Positions 53,101 to 64,000 of a DNA stretch of 64,000 nt are shown piece by piece (within the stretch, counting starts at the first letter, position 1; every line of letters begins with the position of its first letter). The translations under genes were made by a program, and so were the position numbers. The DNA comes from Liolophura sinensis (lineage: Eukaryota > Mollusca > Polyplacophora > Chitonida > Chitonidae). The DNA lies in assembly GCF_032854445.1 (NCBI RefSeq), contig NW_027018062.1, positions 32,852-96,851 on the forward strand. The letters are read 5' to 3'. The notes under the pieces are model-generated. The model saw only the letters and a list, made by a program, of their open reading frames with translations. It had not been told where the DNA came from and ran no database searches.

Positions 53101-56100
53101 TTGGGCCAGACATCTCCAGCTGTTGAAAAATTGCAAATTTCCTTGGTTTCCATGGAGTAAGAGCCGTTGCTGGGCACGTGATCTTGACATCAATGATTAT
53201 TCATTTGTGGCTACAGCCAAAAGTATTGGTCGGAGAGCAACGCGGTTTGCACCATTCGATTTCTCGTCAAAAAATACGTCGGATTAGCCTCTTACCAGCA
53301 GCATTGGAACAGTTTTTCCACTTTTGGATTTTTGCCTGGTCTTTTTGCGAATTGAAATCGGCTACATTAACTATGTACAATCGCGACTGGTCATTACTAT
53401 ATTCAACTTTTCCATTATAAGTTATGTGCCTTCGGTAGCCCAGACGACGTCAAATCTTTGGGCCAAGCCCATTTAACTCACCCAGCAATTGTCTTACTTC
53501 TAAGTCGAAGACAAACTCAATGTCTTTATCTACATGTAGAAAAACCACACCATTTGTATATTAAAAAAACACAAGGTACATGATACAGTCCGCTGTAAAA
53601 AGTACAATTGAACACTGACCCACATCAATAAGGTGCCAAAAGATGCGCAATTGGGCCAGGCATCTCCAGCTGTTGAAAAATTGCAAATTTCCTTGGTTTC
53701 CATGGAGTAAGAGCCGTTGCTGGGCACGTGATCTTGACATCAATGATTATTCATTTGTGGCTACAGCCAAAAGTATTGGTCGGAGAGCAACGCGGTTTGC
53801 ACCATTCGATTTCTCGTCCAAAAATACGTCGGATTAGCCTCTTACCAGCAGCATTGGAACAGTTTTTCCACTTTTGGATTTTTGCCTGGTCTTTTTGCGA
53901 ATTGAAATCGGCTACATTAACTATGTACAATCGCGACTGGTCATTACTATATTCAACTTTTCATTATAAGTTATGTGCCCTTCGGTAGCCCAGACGACGT
54001 CAAATCTTTGGGCCAAGCCCATTTAACTCACCCAGCAGTTGTCTTACTTCTAAGTCGAAGACAAACTCAATGTCTTTATCTACATGTAAAAAAACCACAC
54101 CATTTGTATATAAAAAAAACACAAAGTACTTGATACAGTCCGCTGTAAAAAGTACAATTGAACACTGACCCACATCAATAAGGTGCCAAAAGATGCGCAA
54201 TTGGGCCAGGCATCTCCAGCTGTTGAAAAATTGCAAATTTCCTTGGTTTCCATGGAGTAAGAGCCGTTGCTGGGCACGTGATCTTGACATCAATGATTAT
54301 TCATTTGTGGCTACAGCCAAAAGTATTGGTCGGAGAGCAACGCGGTTTGCACCATTCGATTTCTCGTCAAAAAATACGTCGGATTAGCCTCTTACCAGCA
54401 GCATTGGAACAGTTTTTCCACTTTTGGATTTTTGCCTGGTCTTTTTGCGAATTGAAATCGGCTACATTAACTATGTACAATCGCGACTGGTCATTACTAT
54501 ATTCAACTTTTCATTATAAGTTATGTGCCCTTCGGTAGCCCAGACGACGTCAAATCTTTGGGCCAAGCCCATTTAACTCACCCAGCAAATGTCTTACTTC
54601 TAAGTCGAAGACAAACTCAATGTCTTTATCTATATGTAGAAAAACCACACCATTTGTATATAAAAAAAACACAAGGTACTTGATACAGTCTGCTGTAAAA
54701 AGTACAATTGAACACTGACCCACATCAAAAAGGTGCCAAAAGATGCGCAATTGGGCCAGACATCTCCAGCTGTTGAAAAATTGCAAATTTCCTTGGTTTC
54801 CATGGAGTAAGAGCCGTTGCTGGGCACGTGATCTTGACATCAATGATTATTCATTACTATATTCAACTTTTCATTATAAGTTATGTGCCCTTCGGTAGCC
54901 CAGACGACGTCAAATCTTTGGGCCAAGCCCATTTAACTCACCCAGCAAATGTCTTACTTCTAAGTCGAAGACAAACTCAATGTCTTTATCTACATGTAGA
55001 AAAACCACACCATTTGTATATAAAAAAACACAAGGTACATGATACAGTCTGCTGTAAAAAAGTACAATTGAACACTGACCCACATCAATAAGGTGCCAAA
55101 AGATGCGCAATTGGGCCAGGCATCTCCAGGTGTTGAAAAATTGCAAATTTCTATGGTTTCCATGGAGTAAGAGCCGTTGCTGGGCACGTGATCTTGACAT
55201 CAATGATTATTCATTTGTGGCTACAGCCAAAAGTATTGGTCGGAGAGCAACGCGGTTTGCACCATTCGATTTCTCGTCAAAAAATACGTCGGATTAGCCT
55301 CTTACTAGCAGCATTGGAACAGTTTTTCCACTTTTGGATTTTTGCCTGGTATTTTTGCGAATTGAAATCGGCTACATTAACTATGTACAATCGCGACTGG
55401 TCATTACTATATTCAACTTTTCATTATAAGTTATGTGCCCTTCGGTAGCCCAGACGACGTCAAATCTTTGGGCCAAGCCCATTTAACTCACCCAGCAAAT
55501 GTCTTACTTCTAAGTCGAAGACAAACTCAATGTCTTTATCTACATGTAGAAAAACCACACCATTTGTATATAAAAAAACACAAGGTACATGATACAGTCT
55601 GCTGTAAAAAAGTACAATTGAACACTGACCCACATCAATAAGGTGCCAAAAGATGCGCAATTGGGCCAGACATCTCCAGCTGTTGAAAAATTGCAAATTT
55701 CCTTGGTTTCCATGGAGTAAGAGCCGTTGCTGGGCACGTGATCTTGACATCAATGATTATTCATTTGTGGCTACAGCCAAAAGTATTGGTCGGAGAGCAA
55801 CGCGGTTTGCACCATTCGATTTCTCGTCCAAAAATACGTCGGATTAGCCTCTTACCAGCAGCATTGGAACAGTTTTTCCACTTTTGGATTTTTGCCTGGT
55901 ATTTTTGCGAATTGAAATCGGCTACATTAACTATGTACAATCGCGACTGGTCATTACTATATTCAACTTTTCATTATAAGTTATGTGCCCTTCGGTAGCC
56001 CAGACGACGTCAAATCTTTGGGCCAAGCCCATTTAACTCACCCAGCAAATGTCTTACTTCTAAGTCGAAGACAAACTCAATGTCTTTATCTACATGTAGA

Positions 56101-56600
56101 AAAACCACACCATTTGTATATAAAAAAACACAAGGTACATGATACAGTCTGCTGTAAAAAAGTACAATTGAACACTGACCCACATCAATAAGGTGCCAAA
56201 AGATGCGCAATTGGGCCAGACATCTCCAGCTGTTGAAAAATTGCAAATTTCCTTGGTTTCCATGGAGTAAGAGCCGTTGCTGGGCACGTGATCTTGACAT
56301 CAATGATTATTCATTTGTGGCTACAGCCAAAAGTATTGGTCGGAGAGCAACGCGGTTTGCACCATTCGATTTCTCGTCCAAAAATACCTCGGATTAGCCT
56401 CTTACCAGCAGCATTGGAACAGTTTTTCCACTTTTGGATTTTTACCTGATCTTTTTGCGAATTGAAATCGGCTACATTAACGATGTACAATCGCGACTGG
56501 TCATTACTATATTCAACTTTTCATTATAAGTTATGTGCCCTTCGGTAGCCCAGACGACGTCAAATCTTTGGGCCAAGCCCATTTAACTCACCCAGCAGTT
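50141..56600 (+). repeat. Mosaic satellite monomers, one strongly shortened
   Basis: Anchors are 50,345, 50,895, 51,443, 51,993, 52,543, 53,093, 53,643, 54,193, 54,743, 55,103, 55,653 and 56,203. Three monomers (about 51,286, 52,936 and 53,486) carry AT at the AA/GT site, an intermediate state that is rare elsewhere. The run 55,103-56,203 consists of CCAGGTG/CTATGG and CAGACATC types similar to 18-21 kb. One monomer is 360 bp because of an internal deletion. Confidence 0.82.
54841..54860 (+). other. 190-bp internal deletion in one monomer, microhomology junction
   Basis: The spacing between anchors 54,743 and 55,103 is 360 bp instead of 550. The sequence jumps from GATTATTCATT directly to ACTATATTCAAC. 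In a full monomer these are separated by 190 bp, and both ends carry TCATT, so the junction (54,851-54,855) sits in 5 bp of shared sequence. The invariant block of this copy is lost, while its E-box at about 54,825 is kept. Confidence 0.9.
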
Positions 56601-56609
56601 GTCTTACTT

Positions 56610-59250
56610 CTAAGTCGAGAAAATCTCAATGTCTTTATCTACATGTAGAAAAACCACACCATTTGTATATAAAAAAAACACAAGGTACATGATACAGTCT
56701 GCTGTAAAAAAAGTACAATTGAACACTGACCCACATCAATAAGGTGCCAAAAGATGCGCAATTGGGCCAGACATCTCCAGCTGTTGAAAAATTGCAAATT
56801 TCCTTGGTTTCCATGGAGTAAGAGCCGTTGCTGGGCACGTGATCTTGACATCAATGATTATTCATTTGTGGCTACAGCCAAAAGTATTGGTCGGAGAGCA
56901 ACGCGGTTTGCACCATTCGATTTCTCGTCAAAAAATACCTCGGATTAGCCTCTTACCAGCAGCATTGGAACAGTTTTTCACTTTTGGATTTTTACCTGAT
57001 CTTTTTGCGAATTGAAATCGGGCTACATTAACGATGTACAATCGCGACTGGTCATTACTATATTCAACTTTTCATTATAAGTTATGTGCCCTTCGGTAGC
57101 CCAGACGACGTCAAATCTTTGGGCCAAGCCCATTTAACTCACCCAGCAAATGTCTTACTTCTAAGTCGAAGACAAACTCAATGTCTTATCTACATGTAGA
57201 AAAACCACACCATTTGTATATAAAAAAACACAAGGTACATGATACAGGTCTGCTGTAAAAAAGTACAATTGAACACTGACCCACATCAATAAGGTGCCAA
57301 AAGATGCGCAATTGGGCCAGACATCTCCAGCTGTTGAAAAATTGCAAATTTCCTTGGTTTCCATGAGTAAGAGCCGTTGCTGGGCACGTGATCTTGACAT
57401 CAATGATTATTCATTTGTGGCTACAGCCAAAAGTATTGGTCGGAGAGCAACGCGGTTTGCACCATTCGATTTCTCGTCATAAATACGTCGGATTAGCCTC
57501 TTACCAGCAGCATTGGAACAGTTTTCTACTTTTGGATTTTTGCCTGGTCTTTTTGCGAATTGAAATCGGCTACATTAACTATGTACAATCGCGACTGGTC
57601 ATTACTATATTCAACTTTTCATTATAAGTTATGTGCCCTCTTCGGTAGCCCAGACGACGTCAAATCTTTGGCCAAGCCCATTTAACTCACCCAGCAAATG
57701 TCTTACTTCTAAGTCGAAGACAAACTCAATGTCTTTATCTATATGTAGAAAAACCACACCATTTGTATATAAAAAAAAACACAAGGTACTTGATACAGTC
57801 TGCTGTAAAAAGTACAATTGAACACTGACCCACATCAATAAGGTGCCAAAAGATGCGCAATTGGGCCAGACATCTCCAGCTGTTGAAAAATTGCAAATTT
57901 CCTTGGTTTCCATGGAGTAAGAGCCGTTGCTGGGCACGTGATCTTGACATCAATGATTATTCATTTGTGGTTACAGCAAAAGTATTGGTCGGAGAGCAAC
58001 GCGGTTTGCACCATTCGATTTCTCGTCCAAAAATACGTCGGATTAGCCTCTTACCAGCAGCATTGGAACAGTTTTTCCACTTTTGGATTTTTGCCTGGTC
58101 TTTTTGCGAATGAAATCGGCTACATTAACTATGTACAATCGCGACTGGTCATTACTATATTCAACTTTTCATTATAAGTTATGTGCCCTTCGGTAGCCCA
58201 GACGACGTCAAATCTTTGGGCCAAGCCCATTTAACTCACCCAGCAAATGTCTTACTTCTAAGTCGAAGACAAACTCAATGTCTTTATCTACATGTAGAAA
58301 AACCACACCATTTGTATATAAAAAAACACAAGGTACATGATACAGTCTGCTGTAAAAAAGTACAATTGAACACTGACCCACATCAATAAGGTGCCAAAAG
58401 ATGCGCAATTGGGCCAGGCATCTCCAGGTGTTGAAAAATTGCAAATTTCTATGGTTTCCATGGAGTAAGAGCCGTTGCTGGGCACGTGATCTTGACATCA
58501 ATGATTATTCATTTGTGGCTACAGCCAAAAGTATTGGTCGGAGAGCAACGCGGTTTGCACCATTCGATTTCTCGTCAAAAATACGTCGGATTAGCCTCTT
58601 ACTAGCAGCATTGGAACAGTTTTTCCACTTTTGGATTTTTGCCTGTATTTTTGCGAATTGAAATCGGCTACATTAACTATGTACAATCGCGACTGGTCAT
58701 TACTATATTCAACTTTTTCATTATAAGTTTATGTGCCCTTCGGTAGCCCAGACGACGTCAAATCTTTGGGCCAAGCCCATTTAACTCACCCAGCAAATGT
58801 CTTACTTCTAAGTCGAAGACAAACTCAATGTCTTTATCTACATGTAGAAAAACCACACCATTTGTATATAAAAAAACACAAGGTACATGATACAGTCTGC
58901 TGTAAAAAAGTACAATTGAACACTGACCCACATCAATAAGGTGCCAAAGATGCGCAATTGGGCCAGACATCTCCAGCTGTTGAAAAATTGCAAATTTCCT
59001 TGGTTTCCATGGAGTAAGAGCCGTTGCTGGGCACGTGATCTTGACATCAATGATTATTCATTTGTGGCTACAGCCAAAAGTATTGGTCGGAGAGCAACGC
59101 GGTTTGCACCATTCGATTTTCTCGTCCAAAAATACGTCGGATTAGCCTCTTACCAGCAGCATTGGAACAGTTTTTCCACTTTTGGATTTTTGGCTGGTCT
59201 TTTTGCGAATTGAAATCGGCTACATTAACGAAGTACAATCGCGACTGGTC
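56610..59250 (+). other. Indel-dense patch
   Basis: Single-base indels relative to all other monomers occur about every 150 bp. Examples are GTCGAGAAAATC (56,614), GTTTTTCAC (56,974), ATCGGGCTAC (57,018), GTCTTATC (57,183), CAGGTCTG (57,246), CCATGAGTAAG (57,361), CAGTTTTCTAC (57,520), TTTGGCCAAG (57,668), CAGCAAAAG (57,975), GCGAATGAAATC (58,107), CCTGTATTTT (58,642), TTTTTCATTATAAGTTTATG (58,713) and GCCAAAGATG (58,944). The insert GCCCTCTTCGG at about 57,636 is two bases. The region contains anchors 56,754, 57,304, 57,853, 58,401 and 58,950. Confidence 0.75.
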
Positions 59251-62200
59251 ATTACTATATTCAACTTTTCATTATAAGTTATGTGCCCTTCGGTAGCCCA
59301 GACGACGTCAAATCTTTGGGCCAAGCCCATTTAACTCACCCAGCAAATGTCTTACTTCTAAGTCGAAGACAAACTCAATGTCTTTATCTACATGTAGAAA
59401 AACCACACCATTTGTATATAAAAAAACACAAGGTACATGATACAGTCTGCTGTAAAAAAGTACAATTGAACACTGACCCACATCAATAAGGTGCCAAAAG
59501 ATGCGCAATTGGGCCAGGCATCTCCAGGTGTTGAAAAATTGCAAATTTCCTTGGTTTCCATGGAGTAAGAGCCGTTGCTGGGCACGTGATCTTGACATCA
59601 ATGATTATTCATTTGTGGCTACAGCCAAAAGTATTGGTCGGAGAGCAACGCGGTTTGCACCATTCGATTTCTCGTCAAAAAATTCGTCGGATTAGCCTCT
59701 TACTAGCAGCATTGGAACAGTTTTTCCACTTTTGGATTTTTGCCTGGTATTTTTGCGAATTGAAATCGGCTACATTAACTATGTACAATCGCGACTGGTC
59801 ATTACTATATTCAACTTTTCATTATAAGTTATGTGCCCTTCGGTAGCCCAGACGACGTCAAATCTTTGGGCCAAGCCCATTTAACTCACCCAGCAAATGT
59901 CTTACTTCTAAGTCGAAGACAACTCAATGTCTTTATCTACATGTAGAAAAACCACACCATTTGTATATAAAAAAACACAAGGTACATGATACAGTCTGCT
60001 GTAAAAAAGTACAATTGAACACTGACCCACATCAATAAGGTGCCAAAAGATGCGCAATTGGGCCAGACATCTCCAGCTGTTGAAAAATTGCAAATTTCCT
60101 TGGTTTCCATGGAGTAAGAGCCGTTGCTGGGCACGTGATCTTGACATCAATGATTATTCATTTGTGGCTACAGCCAAAAGTATTGGTCGGAGAGCAACGC
60201 GGTTTGCACCATTCGATTTCTCGTCCAAAAATACCTCGGATTAGCCTCTTACCAGCAGCATTGGAACAGTTTTTCCACTTTTGGATTTTTACCTGATCTT
60301 TTTGCGAATTGAAATCGGCTACATTAACGATGTACAATCGCGACTGGTCATTACTATATTCAACTTTTCATTATAAGTTATGTGCCCTTCGGTAGCCCAG
60401 ACGACGTCAAATCTTTGGGCCAAGCCCATTTAACTCACCCAGCAAATGTCTTACTTCTAAGTCGAAGACAAACTCAATGTCTTTATCTACATGTAGAAAA
60501 ACCACACCATTTGTATATAAAATAACACAAGGTACATGATACAGTCTGCTGTAAAAAAGTACAATTGAACACTGACCCACATCAATAAGGTGCCAAAAGA
60601 TGCGCAATTGGGCCAGACATCTCCAGCTGTTGAAAAATTGCAAATTTCCTTGGTTTCCATGGAGTAAGAGCCGTTGCTGGGCACGTGATCTTGACATCAA
60701 TGATTATTCATTTGTGGCTACAGCCAAAAGTATTGGTCGGAGAGCAACGCGGTTTGCACCATTCGATTTCTCGTCAAAAAATACCTCGGATTAGCCTCTT
60801 ACCAGCAGCATTGGAACAGTTTTTCCACTTTTGGATTTTTACCTGATCTTTTTGTGAATTGAAATCGGCTACATTAACGATGTACAATCGCGACTGGTCA
60901 TTACTATATTCAACTTTTCATTATAAGTTATTGCCCTTCGGTAGCCCAGACGACGTCAAATCTTTGGGCCAAGCCCATTTAACTCACCCAGCAGTTGTCT
61001 TATTTCTAAGTCGAAGACAATCTCAATGTCTTTATCTACATGTAGAAAAACCACACCATTTGTATATAAAAAAACACAAGGTACATGATACAGTCTGCTG
61101 TAAAAAAGTACAATTGAACACTGACCCACATCAATAAGGTGCCAAAAGATGCGCAATTGGGCCAGACATCTCCAGCTGTTGAAAAATTGCAAATTTCCTT
61201 GGTTTCCATGGAGTAAGAGCCGTTGCTGGGCACGTGATCTTGACATCAATGATTATTCATTTGTGGCTACAGCCAAAAGTATTGGTCGGAGAGCAACGCG
61301 GTTTGCACCATTCGATTTCTCGTCAAAAAATACGTCGGATTAGCCTCTTACTAGCAGCATTGGAACAGTTTTTCCACTTTTGGATTTTTGCCTGGTATTT
61401 TTGCGAATTGAAATCGGCTACATTAACTATGTACAATCGCGACTGGTCATTACTATATTCAACTTTTCATTATAAGTTATGTGCCCTTCGGTAGCCCAGA
61501 CGACGTCAAATCTTTGGGCCAAGCCCATTTAACTCACCCAGCAGTTGTCTTACTTCTAAGTCGAAGAAAATCTCAATGTCTTTATCTACATGTAGAAAAA
61601 CCACACCATTTGTATATAAAAAAACACAAGGTACATGATACAGTCTGCTGTAAAAAAGTACAATTGAACACTGACCCACATCAATAAGGTGCCAAAAGAT
61701 GCGCAATTGGGCCAGACATCTCCAACTGTTGAAAAATTGCAAATTTCCTTGGTTTCCATGGAGTAAGAGCCGTTGCTGGGCACGTGATCTTGACATCAAT
61801 GATTATTCATTTGTGGCTACAGCCAAAAGTATTGGTCGGAGAGCAACGCGGTTTGCACCATTCGATTTCTCGTCCAAAAATACGTCGGATTAGCCTCTTA
61901 CCAGCAGCATTGGAACAGTTTTTCCACTTTTGGATTTTTGCCAGGTCTTTTTGCGAATTGAAATCGGCTACATTAACTATGTACAATCGCGACTGGTCAT
62001 TACTATATTCAACTTTTCATTATAAGTTATGTGCCCTTCGGTAGCCCAGACGACGTCAAATCTTTGGGCCAAGCCCATTTAACTCACCCAGCAGTTGTCT
62101 TACTTCTAAGTCGAAGACAAACTCAATGTCTTTATCTACATGTAGAAAAACCACACCATTTGTATATAAAAAAAACACAAGGTACATGATACAGTCTGCT

Positions 62201-62579
62201 GTAAAAAGTACAATTGAACACTGACCCACATCAATAAGGTGCCAAAAGATGCGCAATTGGGCCAGGCATCTCCAGCTGTTGAAAAATTGCAAATTTCGTT
62301 GGTTTCCATGGAGTAAGAGCCGTTGCTGGGCACGTGATCTTGACATCAATGATTATTCATTTGTGGCTACAGCCAAAAGTATTGGTCGGAGAGCAACGCG
62401 GTTTGCACCATTCGATTTCTCGTCCAAAAATACGTCGGATTAGCTTCTTACCAGCAGCATTGGAACAGTTTTTCCACTTTTGGATTTTTGCCTGGTCTTT
62501 TTGCGAATTGAAATCGGCTACATTAACTATGTACAATCGCGACTGGTCATTACTATATTCAACTTTTCATTATAAGTTA
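59251..62579 (+). repeat. Mosaic satellite monomers, mostly clean
   Basis: Anchors are 59,501, 60,050, 60,600, 61,149, 61,699 and 62,249. The pair 61,699/62,249 resembles the two-monomer unit of the large block (GAAAATCTC with CCAACTG, then CGTTGG), but the second lacks GCTGAGCAC and GTAAACAG. It is therefore a related, not identical, version. Isolated one-base losses occur at about 59,922 and 60,930. No gene or foreign insertion is present. Confidence 0.8.
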
Positions 62580-64000
62580 TGTGCCTTCGTAGCCCAGACG
62601 ACGTCAAATCTTTGGGCCAAGCCATTTAACTCACCCAGCAAATGTCTACTTCTAAGTCGAAGACAAACTCAATGTCTTTATCTACATGTAGAAAAACCAC
62701 ACCATTTGTATATAAAAAAAAACACAAGGTACATGATACAGTCTGCTGTAAAAAGTACAATTGAACACTGACCCACATCAATAAGGTGCCAAAAGATGCG
62801 CAATTGGGCCAGGCATCTCCAGCTGTTGAGAAATTGCAAATTTCCTTGGTTTCCATGGAGTAAGAGCCGTTGCTGGGCACGTGATCTTGACATCAATGAT
62901 TATTCATTTGTGGCTACAGCCAAAAGTATTGGTCGGAGAGCAACGCGGTTTGCACCATTCGATTTCTCGTCAAAAATACGTCGATTAGCCTCTTACTAGC
63001 AGGCATTGGAACAGTTTTTCCACTTTTGGATTTTTGCCTGGTCTTTTTGCGAATTGAAATCGGCTACATTAACTATGTACAATCGCGACTGGTCATTACT
63101 ATATTCAACTTTTCATTATAAGTTATGTGCCCTTCGGTAGCCCAGACGACGTCAAATCTTTGGGCCAAGCCCATTTAACTCACCCAGCAAATGTCTTACT
63201 TCTAAGTCGAAGACAAACTCAATGTCTTTATCTACATGTAGAAAAACCACACCATTTGTATATAAAAAACACAAGGTACATGATACAGTCTGCTGTAAAA
63301 AAGTACAATTGAACACTGACCCACATCAATAAGGTGCCAAAAGATGCGCAATTGGGCCAGACATCTCCAGCTGTTGAAAAATTGCAAATTTCCTTGGTTT
63401 CCATGGAGTAAGAGCCGTTGCTGGGCACGTGATCTTGACATCAATGATTATTCATTTGTGGGCTACAGCCAAAAGTATTGGTCGGAGAGCAACGCGGTTT
63501 GCACCATTCGATTTCTCGTCCAAAAATACGTCGGATTAGCCTCTTACCAGCAGCATTGGAACAGTTTTTCCACTTTGGATTTTTGGCTGGTCTTTTTGCG
63601 AATTGAAATCGGCTACATTAACTATGTACAATCGCGACTGGTCATTACTATATTCAACTTTTCATTATAGTTATGTGCCCTTCGGTAGCCCAGACGACGT
63701 CAAATCTTTGGGCCAAGCCATTTAACTCACCCAGCAAATGTCTTACTTCTAAGTCGAAGACAAACTCAATGTCTTTATCTTACATGTAGAAAAACCACAC
63801 CATTTGTATATAAAAAAACACAAGGTACATGATACAGTCTGCTGTAAAAAAGTACAATTGAACACTGACCCACATCAATAAGGTGCCAAAAGATGCGCAA
63901 TTGGGCCAGGCAATCTCCAGCTGTTGAAAAATTGCAAATTTCCTTGGTTTCATGGAGTAAGAGCCGTTGCTGGCACGTGATCTTGACATCAATGATTATT
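62580..64000 (+). other. Indel-dense patch at the window end
   Basis: Anchors are 62,796, 63,344 and 63,893; the last monomer is cut by the window edge. Single-base length changes include GTGCCTTCGTAGCCC (62,581), AAGCCATTT (62,621), GTCTACTTC (62,645), GTCGATTAG (62,981), GCAGGCATTGG (63,000), GTGGGCTAC (63,458), CACTTTGGAT (63,571), CATTATAGTT (63,663), ATCTTACATG (63,777), GGCAATCTCC (63,909), GGTTTCATGG (63,947) and GCTGGCACG (63,969). One loss at about 62,600 joins two frames into a 145-codon open frame (62,334-62,771), which is not a gene. Confidence 0.75.

Larger units (their letters stand above)
1..64000 (+). repeat. Satellite DNA array, about 550-bp monomer, 117 anchored copies
   Basis: The window is one continuous head-to-tail tandem array. 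The motif ATGCGCAATT, or a one-base variant at 12,402, 15,152 and 47,595, recurs from 303 to 63,893. Spacings are 549-551 bp, except 540 bp (23,951 to 24,491), 545 bp (25,041 to 25,586), 554 bp (42,091 to 42,645), about 547-548 bp at a few places, and 360 bp (54,743 to 55,103). Every copy is in the same orientation, with no spacer or foreign insertion. The window begins and ends inside a monomer, so the array continues both ways. The monomer length is not a multiple of 3, so a reading frame shifts at every copy. All six frames are closed within about one monomer, and no open frame exceeds 145 codons. I do not recognise the family. Centromeric, pericentromeric, subtelomeric or sex/B-chromosome satellite is inferred from size and purity only. 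Confidence 0.97.

Noticed and set aside
62334-62771. 145-codon open frame, the longest in the window
   Set aside because: It arises only because one-base losses near 62,600 join two ordinary monomer frames, inside an indel-dense patch.
1-64000. CRISPR array
   Set aside because: Units are about 550 bp with no alternating short repeat and unique spacer, and no cas genes are present.
1-64000. Transposon, retrovirus or bacterial operon content
   Set aside because: There is no transposase, integrase or reverse transcriptase motif, no terminal repeats, and no sequence other than satellite monomers.

Overview
The whole 64-kb window is one uninterrupted head-to-tail tandem array of a satellite monomer of about 550 bp. 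Using the conserved ATGCGCAATT motif (or its close variant) as an anchor, I count 117 anchors at positions 303 to 63,893. Almost all spacings are 549-551 bp. All copies have the same orientation, and neither edge of the array lies inside the window. I see no protein-coding gene, tRNA, rRNA, mobile-element insertion, CRISPR array or unique sequence anywhere. An array of this kind points to a eukaryotic heterochromatic, centromeric, subtelomeric or sex/B-chromosome satellite. I do not recognise the monomer family and cannot name the organism. CpG dinucleotides are not obviously depleted, which argues weakly against a heavily CpG-methylated germline such as that of vertebrates.

Layout, read by comparing about 18 diagnostic variant sites between monomers: 148-3,838 is a four-monomer higher-order repeat (period about 2,198 bp). 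3,839-5,648 is mixed monomers. 5,649-9,278 is a three-monomer repeat (1,651 bp). 9,279-18,247 is a mosaic with two unusually diverged monomers. 18,248-20,540 is a dimeric repeat (1,100 bp). 20,541-25,249 is a mosaic with small deletions. 25,250-33,464 is an 8.2-kb, 15-monomer block that recurs at 35,703-43,921. A 3.1-kb piece of the same block sits between the two copies, at 33,323-36,433. 43,768-46,366 and 47,600-50,140 are two further dimeric blocks with different monomer pairs. 50,141-64,000 is a mosaic that includes one monomer shortened by 190 bp and two stretches dense in single-base indels.

The picture is repeated local amplification (unequal exchange or replication-based copying) plus conversion-like shuffling of a small set of variants. 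Each monomer carries recurring short elements: a 12-bp perfect palindrome, a TATA-like run 16 bp downstream of it, a CACGTG E-box, a small GC hairpin and a roughly 47-bp nearly invariant block. Whether any of these are used is unknown. No previously undescribed gene system is visible. The items most worth checking are the nested higher-order structure and the indel-dense patches, which look like consensus errors.
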